Positions 8,143 to 18,500 of a stretch of DNA of 30,217 nt are shown here, piece after piece. The notes beneath the pieces are model-generated. The model was not told the origin of the DNA. It saw only the letters and a list, made by a program, of their open reading frames with translations, and searched no databases. Every line of letters begins with the position of its first letter. Position 1 is the first letter of the stretch. Position numbers and translations under genes: made by a program. This DNA is from a virus. The stretch is taken from positions 1 through 30,217 of IMG/VR virus record IMGVR_UViG_3300028103_000056, one strand, 5' to 3'.

Positions 8143-8886
8143 ATGGAAGGAACACCTGTAAAAAATATAGAATACGTTATTCAATCTGCTCTAAATAGGG
8201 TCAAAGGTCAAACTGCTGAGATACCTCGTTTAGAGCAAATTGCCATTGAATGGATGACAGAAGTTGTTCGAGGTACTACAGCGTTTCCATGTATGAAAGT
8301 TGCTCACTTACAGGTAAATAGTTTGAGACAAGCACCACTACCAAGTGACTTTATGAGGTACTCTAAAATAGCACTTAATGTAGGGGGAAGATTAATAACA
8401 TTAGGTCTTGACCCAAATATGTCTATACCTACAACAATGGAGGCTTGCGGATTTGACCAAATGTCTAACCCAAATGTGTCTAATCAAGGTGTGTTTTTTA
8501 TTGACCACACATGGAGAGGCACATACTACCCTGCCCTATTTGGTATGGGGGGTGGTTTTAATGAGGCTTATTATAGAATTGACCCAACCAATACTTTTAT
8601 CCAATTGTCAAATGGCATTGAAGGAAAAGATATCGTATTAGAATATTTAAGTACAGGAAAGGATGTTAACTCTCAAACACTTGTCCCTCATTATTATATA
8701 GAGCCAATGCGTAATTATATTATATGGCAATTAGCGGAGTTTGAGCCTCAGAAATATCCTGTTAACGCAAAAGATAGAGAGAGAATTTACACAGAGTCTA
8801 TGGCTGATGCGGCTATGGCAACAGGAAATACTATTGATGAACTTCTAGACGCTTACTACTCAGCACCTGGATTAAAATTGAGATAA
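8143..8886 (+). CDS. Connector/ring-type tail adaptor 3, 247 aa
   Basis: The clearest T7 gp11-like member of the trio. An N-terminal helical part (NIEYVIQSALNRV ... EQIAIEWMTEVVRG) leads to PLPSDFMRY (LPSD at 66-69), then beta strands, YYRIDPTNTFIQLS, KDIVLEYLSTG, and the closing helix EPMRNYIIWQLAEFE. The LPxDF motif followed later by an 'I-x-L-E-Y' strand and a C-terminal helix is, as I recall, characteristic of gp11-like tail tubular proteins of podoviruses and of ring proteins in crAss-like virions. The next gene starts one base after this stop (TAATATG) and encodes the muzzle-like protein, the partner such a ring would hold. Its likely role is a ring joining portal and tail muzzle. Confidence 0.65.
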   Translation: MEGTPVKNIEYVIQSALNRVKGQTAEIPRLEQIAIEWMTEVVRGTTAFPCMKVAHLQVNSLRQAPLPSDFMRYSKIALNVGGRLITLGLDPNMSIPTTMEACGFDQMSNPNVSNQGVFFIDHTWRGTYYPALFGMGGGFNEAYYRIDPTNTFIQLSNGIEGKDIVLEYLSTGKDVNSQTLVPHYYIEPMRNYIIWQLAEFEPQKYPVNAKDRERIYTESMADAAMATGNTIDELLDAYYSAPGLKLR

Positions 8887-8887
8887 T

Positions 8888-11800
8888 ATGTATTCACAAA
8901 ATATAACCTTTACAGGTGGGATAAATACTGATGATGAGGATCGTTTCATTACCGATGGTGACTACAGGAATGCAAACTATAGTAGAAACTATGGTGTTGG
9001 AACGTCTAATGATGGGGCTATTCAATCTGTAACAGGAAATCTATTATTTAATAATCCAAAATTAGCATTAGGAAGTAATGTTATAATAGGTTCTTGTGAA
9101 GATGTCGAGAGTAGAGGTTATAAACAAAGTGGAAGTTTAATATTATTCGTTTACAACTCATTCAGATACCATTCTATTTGGAGATATAATACCGTAGACA
9201 ATCAATACGAATTAATACTACAAGACCCAATATTAAACTTTCAATTAGATTATAAAATATATCATGCTGCTGTTGTAAATGGACTTCTTTATTGGACTGA
9301 CAATTACTTCACTTCATATGGATTAGATACATATGGTTTGCCCGATTTTAATCCTCCTAGAAAGATTAACATTGAAAAGGCAATTGCATATACTACAAGT
9401 GGAGGAACTGACCCAAATGGTTATTCAGAAATAACTTTTAATAATTTAGATTGGATTAAGCATCCTCCTCTTTTCTCTCCTACAGGCCAATATATAACTG
9501 ATACTGCTGAATCGAGCAATAATTTAGCAGGCAAGTTATTTCAGTTTAGATACCAATATATATATGATGACAATGAGGAGTCTGCATGGTCTCCGATTTC
9601 TGATTTACTTTTACCTACTCAAAATGAGTACATAGCAGGAATTACAAACATCAGCCCATATGTAGACAACACTATTGAACTAAATATAAATACAGGCAGT
9701 TCTATTGCTACCATTATTCGAGTTGCGTATAGAATTGGAAATACCGGGGAGTTCTTTTTATATAAGGAGTATGATAAAAGTGAGCAAGGATGGTCAGATT
9801 ATACTACTCAAGTAATTACTTTTAAAAACGAAACATCTGGACCTGCTATAAGTAACTCTGAACGTAATTATGACCTTATCCCTCAGATTGCAAAGTGCGT
9901 AGAGTATTTACCATCCAATGAGTTTGCAATAGGTAACATAGTTGAGGGTTATGACAAACCTGATTTGCATGGTGTTGATTTTGATTTTGATGTTGGTAGG
10001 GTTGTAATAGACGATACAGCATTCACAGCCCCATTGGCTGACTTTATAAATATATACGATGCTTCTTTGCCTTTAATAAGACATAATGTTATTAGTCTGA
10101 ATAATGCAAAAGGATATTCGTTTGTAAAATATAGATTTGAGCCAGGGGATATACTTATTCTTCAATTAAAACAAAGTTCTGCAACTGCAACAGCTAATAA
10201 TAATTTATTAACTCCAAATCCTATACTATACTACACTGTACCAAGTGTGGATGGAAGTGTATACACTACTGACTTGCAGAAAATAGACTATGTTTCACAA
10301 GACTTAGCAAATTTTCTTAACGCTAATGGAGTGGCTTGCGGTGTGTCTCCTGCTGGAACTTTTACTTACGATGGAAACCCTTTAGTTTGGTCTACTGTTT
10401 TGTTACTTTCTAACACTTGGTATAACCAAACAGATTGGCAGTTAGATACATCTAACACAGAGTCTTATAAGTTAGAGATAAATGTAGTAAGAACAAATAA
10501 CGCTAAAAGGACATTTAAAACAGGAGCTACTCATGAGTTTGCAATTCAATATTATGACAGAGCAAATCGAGATGGGACTGTATTGACGATGCCTGCTGGA
10601 AGTGTTTACAATCCATTTTATTACGACTATCAAGATAGTTATTTGAATAATATTTGTTCTTTAAGAAGACAGCCTTTTTACACGACAATGCAGATGACAA
10701 TACCTAATGATTTTCAGCCACCAGAATGGGCTACTAATTATCAGATATTGTATAAGCCATCTACTAATATTGCCAACTTTCAACAGAGGTCAGTAATTAA
10801 GGCAACTTATAATCCAGATACAACAGTTAAGTTATCACTCGACAATTATTATAAGCCTAATTATGAAGGTGCTTCAATTAATCAAACTCCTTCAAAAGGA
10901 GACTTTATAAGATTTGTTAGAAAAAGAGCATTATTTACAAGAGAAGCAGTTCTTGTAATATCTAATGGGCTTAATTTAGGGTCTATAACTAGACCTTTAA
11001 ATCCTGTTTTATTAGATACATATTACTTTTTATTTGAATCAAATCCTCCTACGAATGACCATCTAACAGTTTTATGTGACCCTACAGGAGCGTTTTCTCC
11101 TCCAGGTGCATTTGATACAGAGCCTCCTCCTGCTATTTTTACTAGTTATAGATTTGAATACAATTCTGAGTTTACATTAAGTTGGGATTTGGGATATGCA
11201 AATCCAACTTCAGCTACAATTCAGTTTGTACTTTATAACACTAGCACAGGTGCGTTTATAGGCACGTTAAGCTCAAATGTTATAACAAACCCGACAAATG
11301 GAATGACTGTTAATATAAATAACGTAACTCCATTTATATCATTAGGTCCAGGTATAAATGTTTCGTATGGTGTTGCTGTTGAATTTGCAGGAGGTGTTGG
11401 AGCTTATGCTCCAAATGCTACTTTAAATTTCTCTAGTTACACAATGAGTGCATATAGAAATCTTGTGGACTATGATGATTATAATTACTACCCAAGTTAC
11501 GTTACAAATACTGATGAGATAAGTTACGAACTTAATGTTTTATCTTATAATCCAGGCGGTGAGGGAGAGGCTGAGTCTATAACTGTAAATTATTTTGACA
11601 TTTCCTTATTGGGTGATTATTTATTTTATTCTGGAAATAATGACCATAGAGGTTTTGCTTCAGGAGGCTTTCAGATAGAAATATACACTCCAAAAAAAGA
11701 GGCTGAAAATGACCCTTGGTTTGAGACAGGAATAGAATGGGACATTATAGACCCTCACACTCCCGATAGAAGACACAATGGGAATACGGCACAAATAATA

Positions 11801-13384
11801 GGCTCTCAAAGAGGTGTTGTAGACTTAGATTGCGGAGACGTTTACATAAGACAACGTATTATGGCAACAGGCTATGACTATGATGGGGCTTACGAAGATG
11901 TTAATGATGCCAATGATATTAGAGGTGCTTGGTTCTGTGAAGACCCTCACTACTCTGATTATTATATTTCTAATTGGAATAATAAAGGTAGGCTTGGATT
12001 ATACTCTCCATTTGCTAAAAGACAAGAATTAAAGGCTACTGTTTACCATACAAATTCTCTTATTGATAACACTCAAATAAATGGATTAAGCAGGGTTGAA
12101 TTTCAAAACCAAGTATCATTAAAAGATGAGCATGGAGGTATAAATAAATTACTACAAATAGGTGACACTTTAAAGGCGTTTCAAGATAGAAAGATATCAT
12201 CTATTTATGTGCAAAAAACATTTGCCCTTAATGGAGATGGCACTAACAATGTTATTATTTCAGATAGGACATTTGCAACTGTAAGACCACATGATGATGA
12301 CTACGGATGTATACACCCAGGGTCAATTAGTAAGTATGAAAATAATGTGTTTGCATATGACTATTTTAACTCGTCAGTTATAAATATAACGCAAGGAGGT
12401 ATTGTAAATATCTCAGACAAGATGAGTAAGTTCCTAAACGGCATAAATACTTTTACACAAAACATAGATGCTATTGGATATAATGTGGCTAATATATGGT
12501 CTAATATCAATAGACTTCATGGAGAGTATGCTATATATGTTTCAGACCAAATAAGCGTAGGAACTCAAGAGTCTAAAGTTGAAGGGTTTAAAGCTAAGGA
12601 TACTGTTATACTTGAAGGTGATCTTACATCTATATTTGTTACAGGCTTCGTATTCTCAACTATAGGGGCTATAAATGCAAATAATAATGTTTCCGATTTA
12701 GTTGTAATATCATCATCATATAATGCCGTTAATGATACTACATCAGTTATAACAAATAGTGATGACTTAACAGCCGAGAGTAGTTCACCTGCGATGGCAG
12801 TATATAATGTTGTGGGTAATTTGGAGAATGGGTTTAGTATTCACTATTCTTTCTTAAAGAGTCGTTGGATTTATAATGGTAAATTACCTGTTTCATTTGC
12901 CACTCAATACGGAATTCATTGCCTTACTTCTGGAGGATTAGACTCTGCAACTTATGGAATGCTATATGAAGAGAATTTAGGAGATGAGTTGACATTTTAT
13001 GGAACAGGGCAGGCACAAAGTATAGAGTTTCCTATTAACGTAAACCCTACAATTGTTAAGAGGTTCTTGACTTTTATGACCCAGTCTAATATGCCATTTT
13101 CAGTTAGTGTAAATATTCCTATTACAAATCAATACCCTACAGGAATGTCCTCAACCATAGGAACGGCAAACTTTAACAATCAAGAATCTTACTATGTTTC
13201 TAAATATTTCCGAGATGAATCTGATCCTAACCCATTTATTACAGGTGTTTTAAAGAGGCTAAATGGTCGTGAGTTGCGTGGATATGTTTTAAACCATACA
13301 TTAACAAATTCAGACACCACTCAAAAAATGATACTTATGAGTGTTCAATGTAATTTTGTTCCATCTGAGCCAATACTACAATAA
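8888..13384 (+). CDS. Muzzle / tail-stabilisation protein, 1498 aa
   Basis: A very large beta-rich protein. The N-terminus (FTGGINTDDEDRFI, then NYGVGTSNDGAIQSVTGN) and LYWTD (134-138), followed by PPRKINIEKA and QFRYQYIYDDNEESAWS near 218-234, are hallmarks I associate with the crAss-like 'stabilisation' or muzzle protein, a relative in role of T7 gp12 and P22 gp10. Such proteins build the beta-propeller nozzle at the distal tail end, through which DNA leaves, and support the receptor-binding apparatus. Residues about 740-860 look like an added Ig/Fn3-like module. The C-terminal third (LQIGDTLKAFQDRKISSIYV, HPGSISKYENNVFAYDY) again resembles the nozzle proteins. No signal peptide is seen. 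The gene follows the ring genes by one base and is followed by the ejection-protein genes, as expected for a short-tailed phage. Confidence 0.8.
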   Translation: MYSQNITFTGGINTDDEDRFITDGDYRNANYSRNYGVGTSNDGAIQSVTGNLLFNNPKLALGSNVIIGSCEDVESRGYKQSGSLILFVYNSFRYHSIWRYNTVDNQYELILQDPILNFQLDYKIYHAAVVNGLLYWTDNYFTSYGLDTYGLPDFNPPRKINIEKAIAYTTSGGTDPNGYSEITFNNLDWIKHPPLFSPTGQYITDTAESSNNLAGKLFQFRYQYIYDDNEESAWSPISDLLLPTQNEYIAGITNISPYVDNTIELNINTGSSIATIIRVAYRIGNTGEFFLYKEYDKSEQGWSDYTTQVITFKNETSGPAISNSERNYDLIPQIAKCVEYLPSNEFAIGNIVEGYDKPDLHGVDFDFDVGRVVIDDTAFTAPLADFINIYDASLPLIRHNVISLNNAKGYSFVKYRFEPGDILILQLKQSSATATANNNLLTPNPILYYTVPSVDGSVYTTDLQKIDYVSQDLANFLNANGVACGVSPAGTFTYDGNPLVWSTVLLLSNTWYNQTDWQLDTSNTESYKLEINVVRTNNAKRTFKTGATHEFAIQYYDRANRDGTVLTMPAGSVYNPFYYDYQDSYLNNICSLRRQPFYTTMQMTIPNDFQPPEWATNYQILYKPSTNIANFQQRSVIKATYNPDTTVKLSLDNYYKPNYEGASINQTPSKGDFIRFVRKRALFTREAVLVISNGLNLGSITRPLNPVLLDTYYFLFESNPPTNDHLTVLCDPTGAFSPPGAFDTEPPPAIFTSYRFEYNSEFTLSWDLGYANPTSATIQFVLYNTSTGAFIGTLSSNVITNPTNGMTVNINNVTPFISLGPGINVSYGVAVEFAGGVGAYAPNATLNFSSYTMSAYRNLVDYDDYNYYPSYVTNTDEISYELNVLSYNPGGEGEAESITVNYFDISLLGDYLFYSGNNDHRGFASGGFQIEIYTPKKEAENDPWFETGIEWDIIDPHTPDRRHNGNTAQIIGSQRGVVDLDCGDVYIRQRIMATGYDYDGAYEDVNDANDIRGAWFCEDPHYSDYYISNWNNKGRLGLYSPFAKRQELKATVYHTNSLIDNTQINGLSRVEFQNQVSLKDEHGGINKLLQIGDTLKAFQDRKISSIYVQKTFALNGDGTNNVIISDRTFATVRPHDDDYGCIHPGSISKYENNVFAYDYFNSSVINITQGGIVNISDKMSKFLNGINTFTQNIDAIGYNVANIWSNINRLHGEYAIYVSDQISVGTQESKVEGFKAKDTVILEGDLTSIFVTGFVFSTIGAINANNNVSDLVVISSSYNAVNDTTSVITNSDDLTAESSSPAMAVYNVVGNLENGFSIHYSFLKSRWIYNGKLPVSFATQYGIHCLTSGGLDSATYGMLYEENLGDELTFYGTGQAQSIEFPINVNPTIVKRFLTFMTQSNMPFSVSVNIPITNQYPTGMSSTIGTANFNNQESYYVSKYFRDESDPNPFITGVLKRLNGRELRGYVLNHTLTNSDTTQKMILMSVQCNFVPSEPILQ

Positions 13385-13391
13385 TTTTTTG

Positions 13392-13399
13392 TATATTTG
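13392..13399 (+). promoter_or_regulatory. Putative Bacteroidota-type -7 box (TATATTTG)
   Basis: TATATTTG matches TAnnTTTG and lies in the 32-base gap between two genes, 17 bases before the ATG at 13417. The following ATAATTAAA parallels ATAATTTAA after the box at 5568, with nearly the same box-to-ATG spacing (17 and 18 bases). No TTTG element is seen at the expected -33 spacing. If real, it would drive the ejection-protein operon separately from the tail genes. Confidence 0.45.
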
Positions 13400-13416
13400 G
13401 GACATAATTAAATGTT

Positions 13417-14082
13417 ATGGCCGGATCTCCATTTCCTTATGCTCAACTTGCTGATACTGCTGTAGGTGTAGGCACAGGTGTATATCAATTGATAAAAGCT
13501 CGTCAGTTACAAAAACAACTTGGTGAAAGACCTGTATATGATTTTAATTATGCAAAAGATGCTGTTGCAGGACAATTAGCATTAGCCCAAGGTGAAGCAC
13601 CGGGTCTTTCTCAGCAAATGACTGCCGCCAATCAATCTCTTGCAAATACAACACAAAATATTGCAGCTATGGCCCCATCTGGAGCCGCAGGTTTAGGTGC
13701 TTTAGTTCAATCAGGTGCAGCTAATCAGCAGATGCAAAATGATATATTAGCAAATGCTCTCCAACAAAAAATGGGACTACAGCAAAGCTATTTGCAAGGG
13801 TTATCTAATTTAGAAGGGTATAATCAAACAGCATTTGACATTAATAAAATGCAACCATATCAAATGAAGTTAGGTGAAATATCTGCTCTTAAACAAGCAG
13901 GTATGCAGAATATAGGCGGTGGAGTTTCTAACTTAGCACAATCTATTGATGCTTCAAGAATGCAAGAGTCTCTAACCGATAGTTATTCACAAATATCCTT
14001 GCAGCAAATGGTTGATTCAGGACTTATAAGTGAAGAAGCCGCAAGAAAAATGGGTTGGAAAGGAACTAAATCATCACAATAA
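13417..14082 (+). CDS. Small ejection (internal virion) protein, T7 gp14-like, 221 aa
   Basis: An Ala/Gln/Gly-rich helical protein. An N-terminal weakly hydrophobic stretch (LADTAVGVGTGVYQLI) precedes RQLQKQL, then long Gln/Ala/Asn-rich helices with GLGALVQSGAANQQMQ and a Ser/Gln-rich C-terminus. Size, composition and place, first of three genes of increasing size after the tail nozzle gene, match the small ejection protein of podoviruses (T7 gp14, P22 gp7/gp20 class), which leaves the virion with the DNA and joins a channel in the host envelope. There is no sequence motif that proves this, and a tail-needle or cargo role is an alternative. A putative promoter lies in the gap upstream, and the next gene starts one base after the stop. 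Confidence 0.55.
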   Translation: MAGSPFPYAQLADTAVGVGTGVYQLIKARQLQKQLGERPVYDFNYAKDAVAGQLALAQGEAPGLSQQMTAANQSLANTTQNIAAMAPSGAAGLGALVQSGAANQQMQNDILANALQQKMGLQQSYLQGLSNLEGYNQTAFDINKMQPYQMKLGEISALKQAGMQNIGGGVSNLAQSIDASRMQESLTDSYSQISLQQMVDSGLISEEAARKMGWKGTKSSQ

Positions 14083-14083
14083 T

Positions 14084-15505
14084 ATGGCAGAACCATTTAC
14101 ACAAGTACCACAAGGACAAGTAGGAACAGGAACTGCTTACGTTCATCAATATCGAGATAATTCAGCAGCTATACAAGCATTAGCTGAGGCTAAACGTCAA
14201 CAAAGAATAGATCGTGAAAAGAAATTAGCGAGTCTAAAGGATTTTAATTACGGAGAGGTTGTTGACCAAACTATGGCTAATGAAATTAGAAATGATTACA
14301 AGGAAGGTTTGGACTTTTTTGCACAAGTATTTGTTAATGGTGGTGACCCAACAAACCTAAGCACAGAGGAGGGAAGGATGTTCTCCGAGTTTAAGCAAAA
14401 AATACAAGACAAGGCTAAACAGGCAAATAGTGCGGATGCTAGGTACAAAAAATATTACGACATTATAGCTAATGATAAGTCGCAAAACTACGACCAAGAT
14501 GTTTGGACTGCGTTAAGTGAGAAATATGAAAATGCTAAAACAGTAGATGACAAAATAGATGCTGTATCATCTTTAGACCCAATTACATTTACAAATTTTG
14601 ACTATACAAAGTGGATAGATGATGCTGTTGAAGATGTTGCAAAAGATGTGCTTATAAAAAAACAGACAAAAGACAAAACGCAATACGAGCAGGATTATGC
14701 AGATAAATTAAAAGGAATAGCATTGGAGTTAGCAGGCACTAACGAATACGATGTTGCTGAAGTGAAATGGGAAAAGAAAAAGGCTGAAGGAGACCCTGCC
14801 TTTCAACAACCAGATTTTGCAACATTTTTAAATGAAAGAATTAACGCTGAAGGAGAAAGAAGATTAAAAGAATACGAATCATCTAGAAATCCAATTAATA
14901 TTAATCAGAGAGTTAGTTTGCCAGGTCAAACTACAGCAGGAGGTGGTACTGTTTCAACTGTAAATACAGGAGCTGTTCAATCACTAGTTTGGTTATATAA
15001 TGAGCCAGGGAAAGTAGTATTAACGAGACGATCTGATGGTAAAATAGAAGGGAAAGCAACTACTAAAGATTTGAAAGAAATACAAGGAGGTAATGATACT
15101 GATTTAAAGGTTTTTACTTTTGAAGGCGAAAACGTAGTTGTTGACCCAGTTCAATATGCTAAAAATTTCCATTATCAACTAGGAAAAGAGTACGTTGTTG
15201 GTGATGATCCTAAATATAAAACTTTAGATATAAATTTAAGAAATTATTACAATTCTAACACTCAAAAAACAGCAAAGTTATCTACTGTGTTCTATGACCA
15301 AGGTGCTAATATGTGGGGGCAATCAAAAGAGGGAGGTTATTTTCTATTAGCACCTAGAGATACTCATAGCCCATTGTGGGAAAATCCGTCAGCAGAATTA
15401 AATGCCAAAACAATATTGACTACTTTTTTTGGGATGAAAGATGTTGAGGGCAAGACAAAAGAAGAGATATTTCGTTTAATTAAAGAAAAATTTCCATTAT
15501 TTTAA
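14084..15505 (+). CDS. Middle ejection (internal virion) protein, T7 gp15-like, 473 aa
   Basis: The start is placed at 14084 (MAEPFTQVPQG), in the junction TAATATG one base after the preceding stop. The frame is open further upstream to 14030, but that would overlap the previous gene by 53 bases with an unlikely N-terminus. Residues about 25-260 are charged and helical (AEAKRQQRIDREKKLASLKD ...); a Gly/Thr-rich linker (QTTAGGGTVSTVNTG) leads to a mixed beta/helical C-terminal part (about 290-473). No catalytic motif or membrane segment is visible. As the middle of three genes increasing in size after the nozzle gene, it fits the gp15-like ejection protein that would bridge the small protein and the giant one. 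This is inference from order and composition; a scaffold-like core protein is equally possible. Confidence 0.55.
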   Translation: MAEPFTQVPQGQVGTGTAYVHQYRDNSAAIQALAEAKRQQRIDREKKLASLKDFNYGEVVDQTMANEIRNDYKEGLDFFAQVFVNGGDPTNLSTEEGRMFSEFKQKIQDKAKQANSADARYKKYYDIIANDKSQNYDQDVWTALSEKYENAKTVDDKIDAVSSLDPITFTNFDYTKWIDDAVEDVAKDVLIKKQTKDKTQYEQDYADKLKGIALELAGTNEYDVAEVKWEKKKAEGDPAFQQPDFATFLNERINAEGERRLKEYESSRNPININQRVSLPGQTTAGGGTVSTVNTGAVQSLVWLYNEPGKVVLTRRSDGKIEGKATTKDLKEIQGGNDTDLKVFTFEGENVVVDPVQYAKNFHYQLGKEYVVGDDPKYKTLDINLRNYYNSNTQKTAKLSTVFYDQGANMWGQSKEGGYFLLAPRDTHSPLWENPSAELNAKTILTTFFGMKDVEGKTKEEIFRLIKEKFPLF

Positions 15506-15515
15506 ATAAGAAGAT

Positions 15516-18500
15516 ATGTCATATTCAGAAGAGTTATACAACAAAATAGTAGCAGAACCAGCTTTAACTAATGAGGCTACTTATGATGAGTTTTTATCAA
15601 GTATTGAAGACCCGGAGAAGTTAAAGAGCGTATACTTCAAAGCGAAATATTTTGACCCATATAATACTCCATCTACTATAGAGGAGTTTTCTGAATTATT
15701 AAAAAAAAAAGACGAGGGAGATTTTGGAGATTCGTCTCAGCCATTAGAGCAGGATACAATGCCTGTAGAAGAGACTACAAGTCAAATCCCTACGGTTGGT
15801 ACTGAGGATGAATTAATAGACGCTAATTCTCAATTTAAGGCTAATATAAATGTACCTATGAATGCAATAGGTATCAATCCTATTAATTCCATTTCATTAC
15901 AAAATGAGTCCAACAATATTACAGAAAATAAAGAGGTTGCTAATAAATCAGCAAATCAATTAGGTGATGTAGGTCAAAATAATATGTTGGAAAATTCCAA
16001 TATAAATGTATATAACTTAGCAAAGAAAGCATCTCAAAATTTTAAAAAATATATTCAATCACCACTTGCTCAGGCTGAAATTGATATAGAAAATGACATA
16101 GAAGAGCTTGGGAGTAATTTAGAAGACCCAGAAAAAAGAAAAAGAAAGGGTGAAAAAAAAGCCACCAAGGGTGATGTAAAAAATGCTTATACTGAATTAA
16201 TTGACAGCAACAGAAAAACTTATGACGAATCAGTAGAGTCACTTGGAAAGACACAAGTATATGGTGTTAGAGTAGATGGAAATAATTACGAAATAATTTA
16301 TACAAATCCCGACAGGGGTGGTGTAAATCAAGCTAATTTATATCCGGGAACAGTTGGGGATGCAACATGGAATGGTTATGTCAGTTCAAGATATCAAGAG
16401 GGGGGTGTTTTAGGATATGATAAAAATCCAGAGGCGTGGGAAGATTTAAAAGAAGCTGTTATAGATATAGATGGATACGATATTTCAAACTTAAACGACC
16501 CTAATAGGTCAAATGACTTACAAACAAATTTAGCGTCTCACCAAGCAAAATATAATATTGCTACTGGTCTTACGGTTTCGCTGGGTGAAGTAGAAGTAGA
16601 TACAGATAAAAATGCACGAGAAAAAAAATACTTTAGATCCTTAACTGAAAACGCAAGATTCTTTGCTAAAGAGCGTTGGAAAAAAGATGAGGAGATGGCT
16701 GAGTTTAATAACGCTAAATTAACTGAAGAAGCCACTTCTTATATGAAAGATGCAGAGGATAATTTTTATAGTGACATTTATAACAACCCTTTGACCAATC
16801 AAATTGGTAATGCAGCAGGTATATCACCATCAGATTTAATGTTTAAAACTAATGAGGATGCTGTAAAAAATCAAATAAGGAGTTGGATATATGAAAATGG
16901 CTTAATAAACGCTCAGGGGGATAGTTATCAACCAAATAAAGAAGAATTAGAAAGACAAATAAACGTCATATATAATAACATGAGAAGGGATGCCCAATAT
17001 CATTTTGGAAGGGCTTTCATTGACAACGAAAAGTTAAAAGGGAATCCCGAACTTTCAAAAGGAGAAATAAATGATATGTTCCAAAAAATTCAGCAGAGTG
17101 GTTTAGACTACAAGGTTGGAGATTTAGATAAATCGGAACAGGCTTTAAGTGATTTTGGTATTAGAATATTTGACTCATCTAAAAATGATTATAAGTCATA
17201 TTATGAGTCAAAAGCATATGTATTAGATAAGACATCTAAATTTAAAGGGACTACAGGCAGAATAAATGCTATTAATGGTCGAATTCAAGACTTGAGTCAG
17301 CAGTTAGAAAATTTAAAATCTAAGTATAATTTACCAGACGAAACATTTATTGAGGAAACTGGAAAAAGGATTGGTGATAGTAAAAGAAAATTAAATGATC
17401 TTAAATCTGAGAGAGATGCCCTGCTTATTGATGTGGAAGGCGAGTATTATAAAGACGAGGCGGCTTCTACAAGAGGTGCTGAAATAGAGAAAGAAATGCA
17501 ATCCCTACTTATCAATAAAGATGGGGAATTGTTTTGGAAAGATGAAGTGTCTCAAAAAAAAGGAGAAGAATTGCAAAAAGAGTTGCAAGGTTTAATAGAG
17601 AAGAAAAAAGGCAAGTCATTTAAAGACGATAATTCTAAATCAAAATATGACGAATTAGAGTCTCAAATGCAAGCATTAATTAATGAAATAAATGAAAGCT
17701 CAAAAACTTTAGATCCTTTGAATTCATATTCTAAAGAGGCTAATAGGTTGGTGGCTAAAATAAATGCTTTACAAAGTAAGTTAACAAATATTGCTAATAG
17801 TAGTGAAGAGTTAAACTCAATAAAAGAAATACAAAGTCAACTTGAGTCTATAGATAAATATAATTCACAAATTGAGAATGCATATACTGATGAACATGGT
17901 GTTAAATATTTTAATGATGACTCAGGTATGGGATTTGAAAGTCGAAGAAGACAAAATTCATACACCGAGTCTGATTTAAAGAGGTCTGCAAAATATGACT
18001 CTGGAGGTGAGGCTTTTATTAAAGGTTTATTTGGTGGCGTTGCTTCATCTGTTTTAGGAATTGGCTCAACAGCTTTGTATTTAAATCCTGCAACTGGATT
18101 TCTTACAGAAAGTGATGAGACTTTTGATTCGGCAGATTTAGTTAAACTTACTTTAGATCAAGTATCAAAAGATGTGCAATCTTTTCAGAGTAATCCTTAC
18201 TATAAAGATTGGGGATTAAATAGTATTTTATCAGGTGTAGGTGGGGTTGTTCCTGACTTGTTAGCTGTAGCTGTTACTGGTGGAGGTGCAGGTATTACTC
18301 AATTAGCAACAAAGTATGGTATGGGGCGTGCTATTTTAAAAATAGCAACTAGTCCTACTACGGCTTATTTTACTATAAGAAGCACAGGTAGTTATGCCTT
18401 AGAGTTAGAAAAGGCTGGTTATAGTCCTGCATCTGCTTTAGCTATGGGAGGTATGATAGCACAAGTTGAATCTATGATGGAGTCCTTGTTGCCAGAGTTT

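Noticed and set aside
8888-13384. Tail fibre or receptor-binding protein
   Set aside because: The beta-rich length suggested it, but the N-terminal GGINTD, LYWTD and YDDNEESAWS patterns fit nozzle/muzzle proteins, and there is no collagen-like or fibre shaft repeat.
14030-14083. Upstream start for the 473-residue protein
   Set aside because: It would overlap the previous gene by 53 bases, while ATG at 14084 sits in a TAATATG junction identical to that at 8884-8890.
16461-16500. DIDGYD in the giant protein as an RNA polymerase DxDGD-type catalytic loop
   Set aside because: Crass-like phages carry giant polymerase proteins after the tail genes, so I looked for the motif. This string lacks the required spacing and surrounding double-psi barrel features, and no second barrel is seen.
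15516-18000. Lytic transglycosylase domain at the N-terminus of the giant protein, as in T7 gp16
   Set aside because: No Glu-Ser...Gly-Leu-Met-Gln type catalytic pattern is visible; this part is acidic, disordered and coiled coil.
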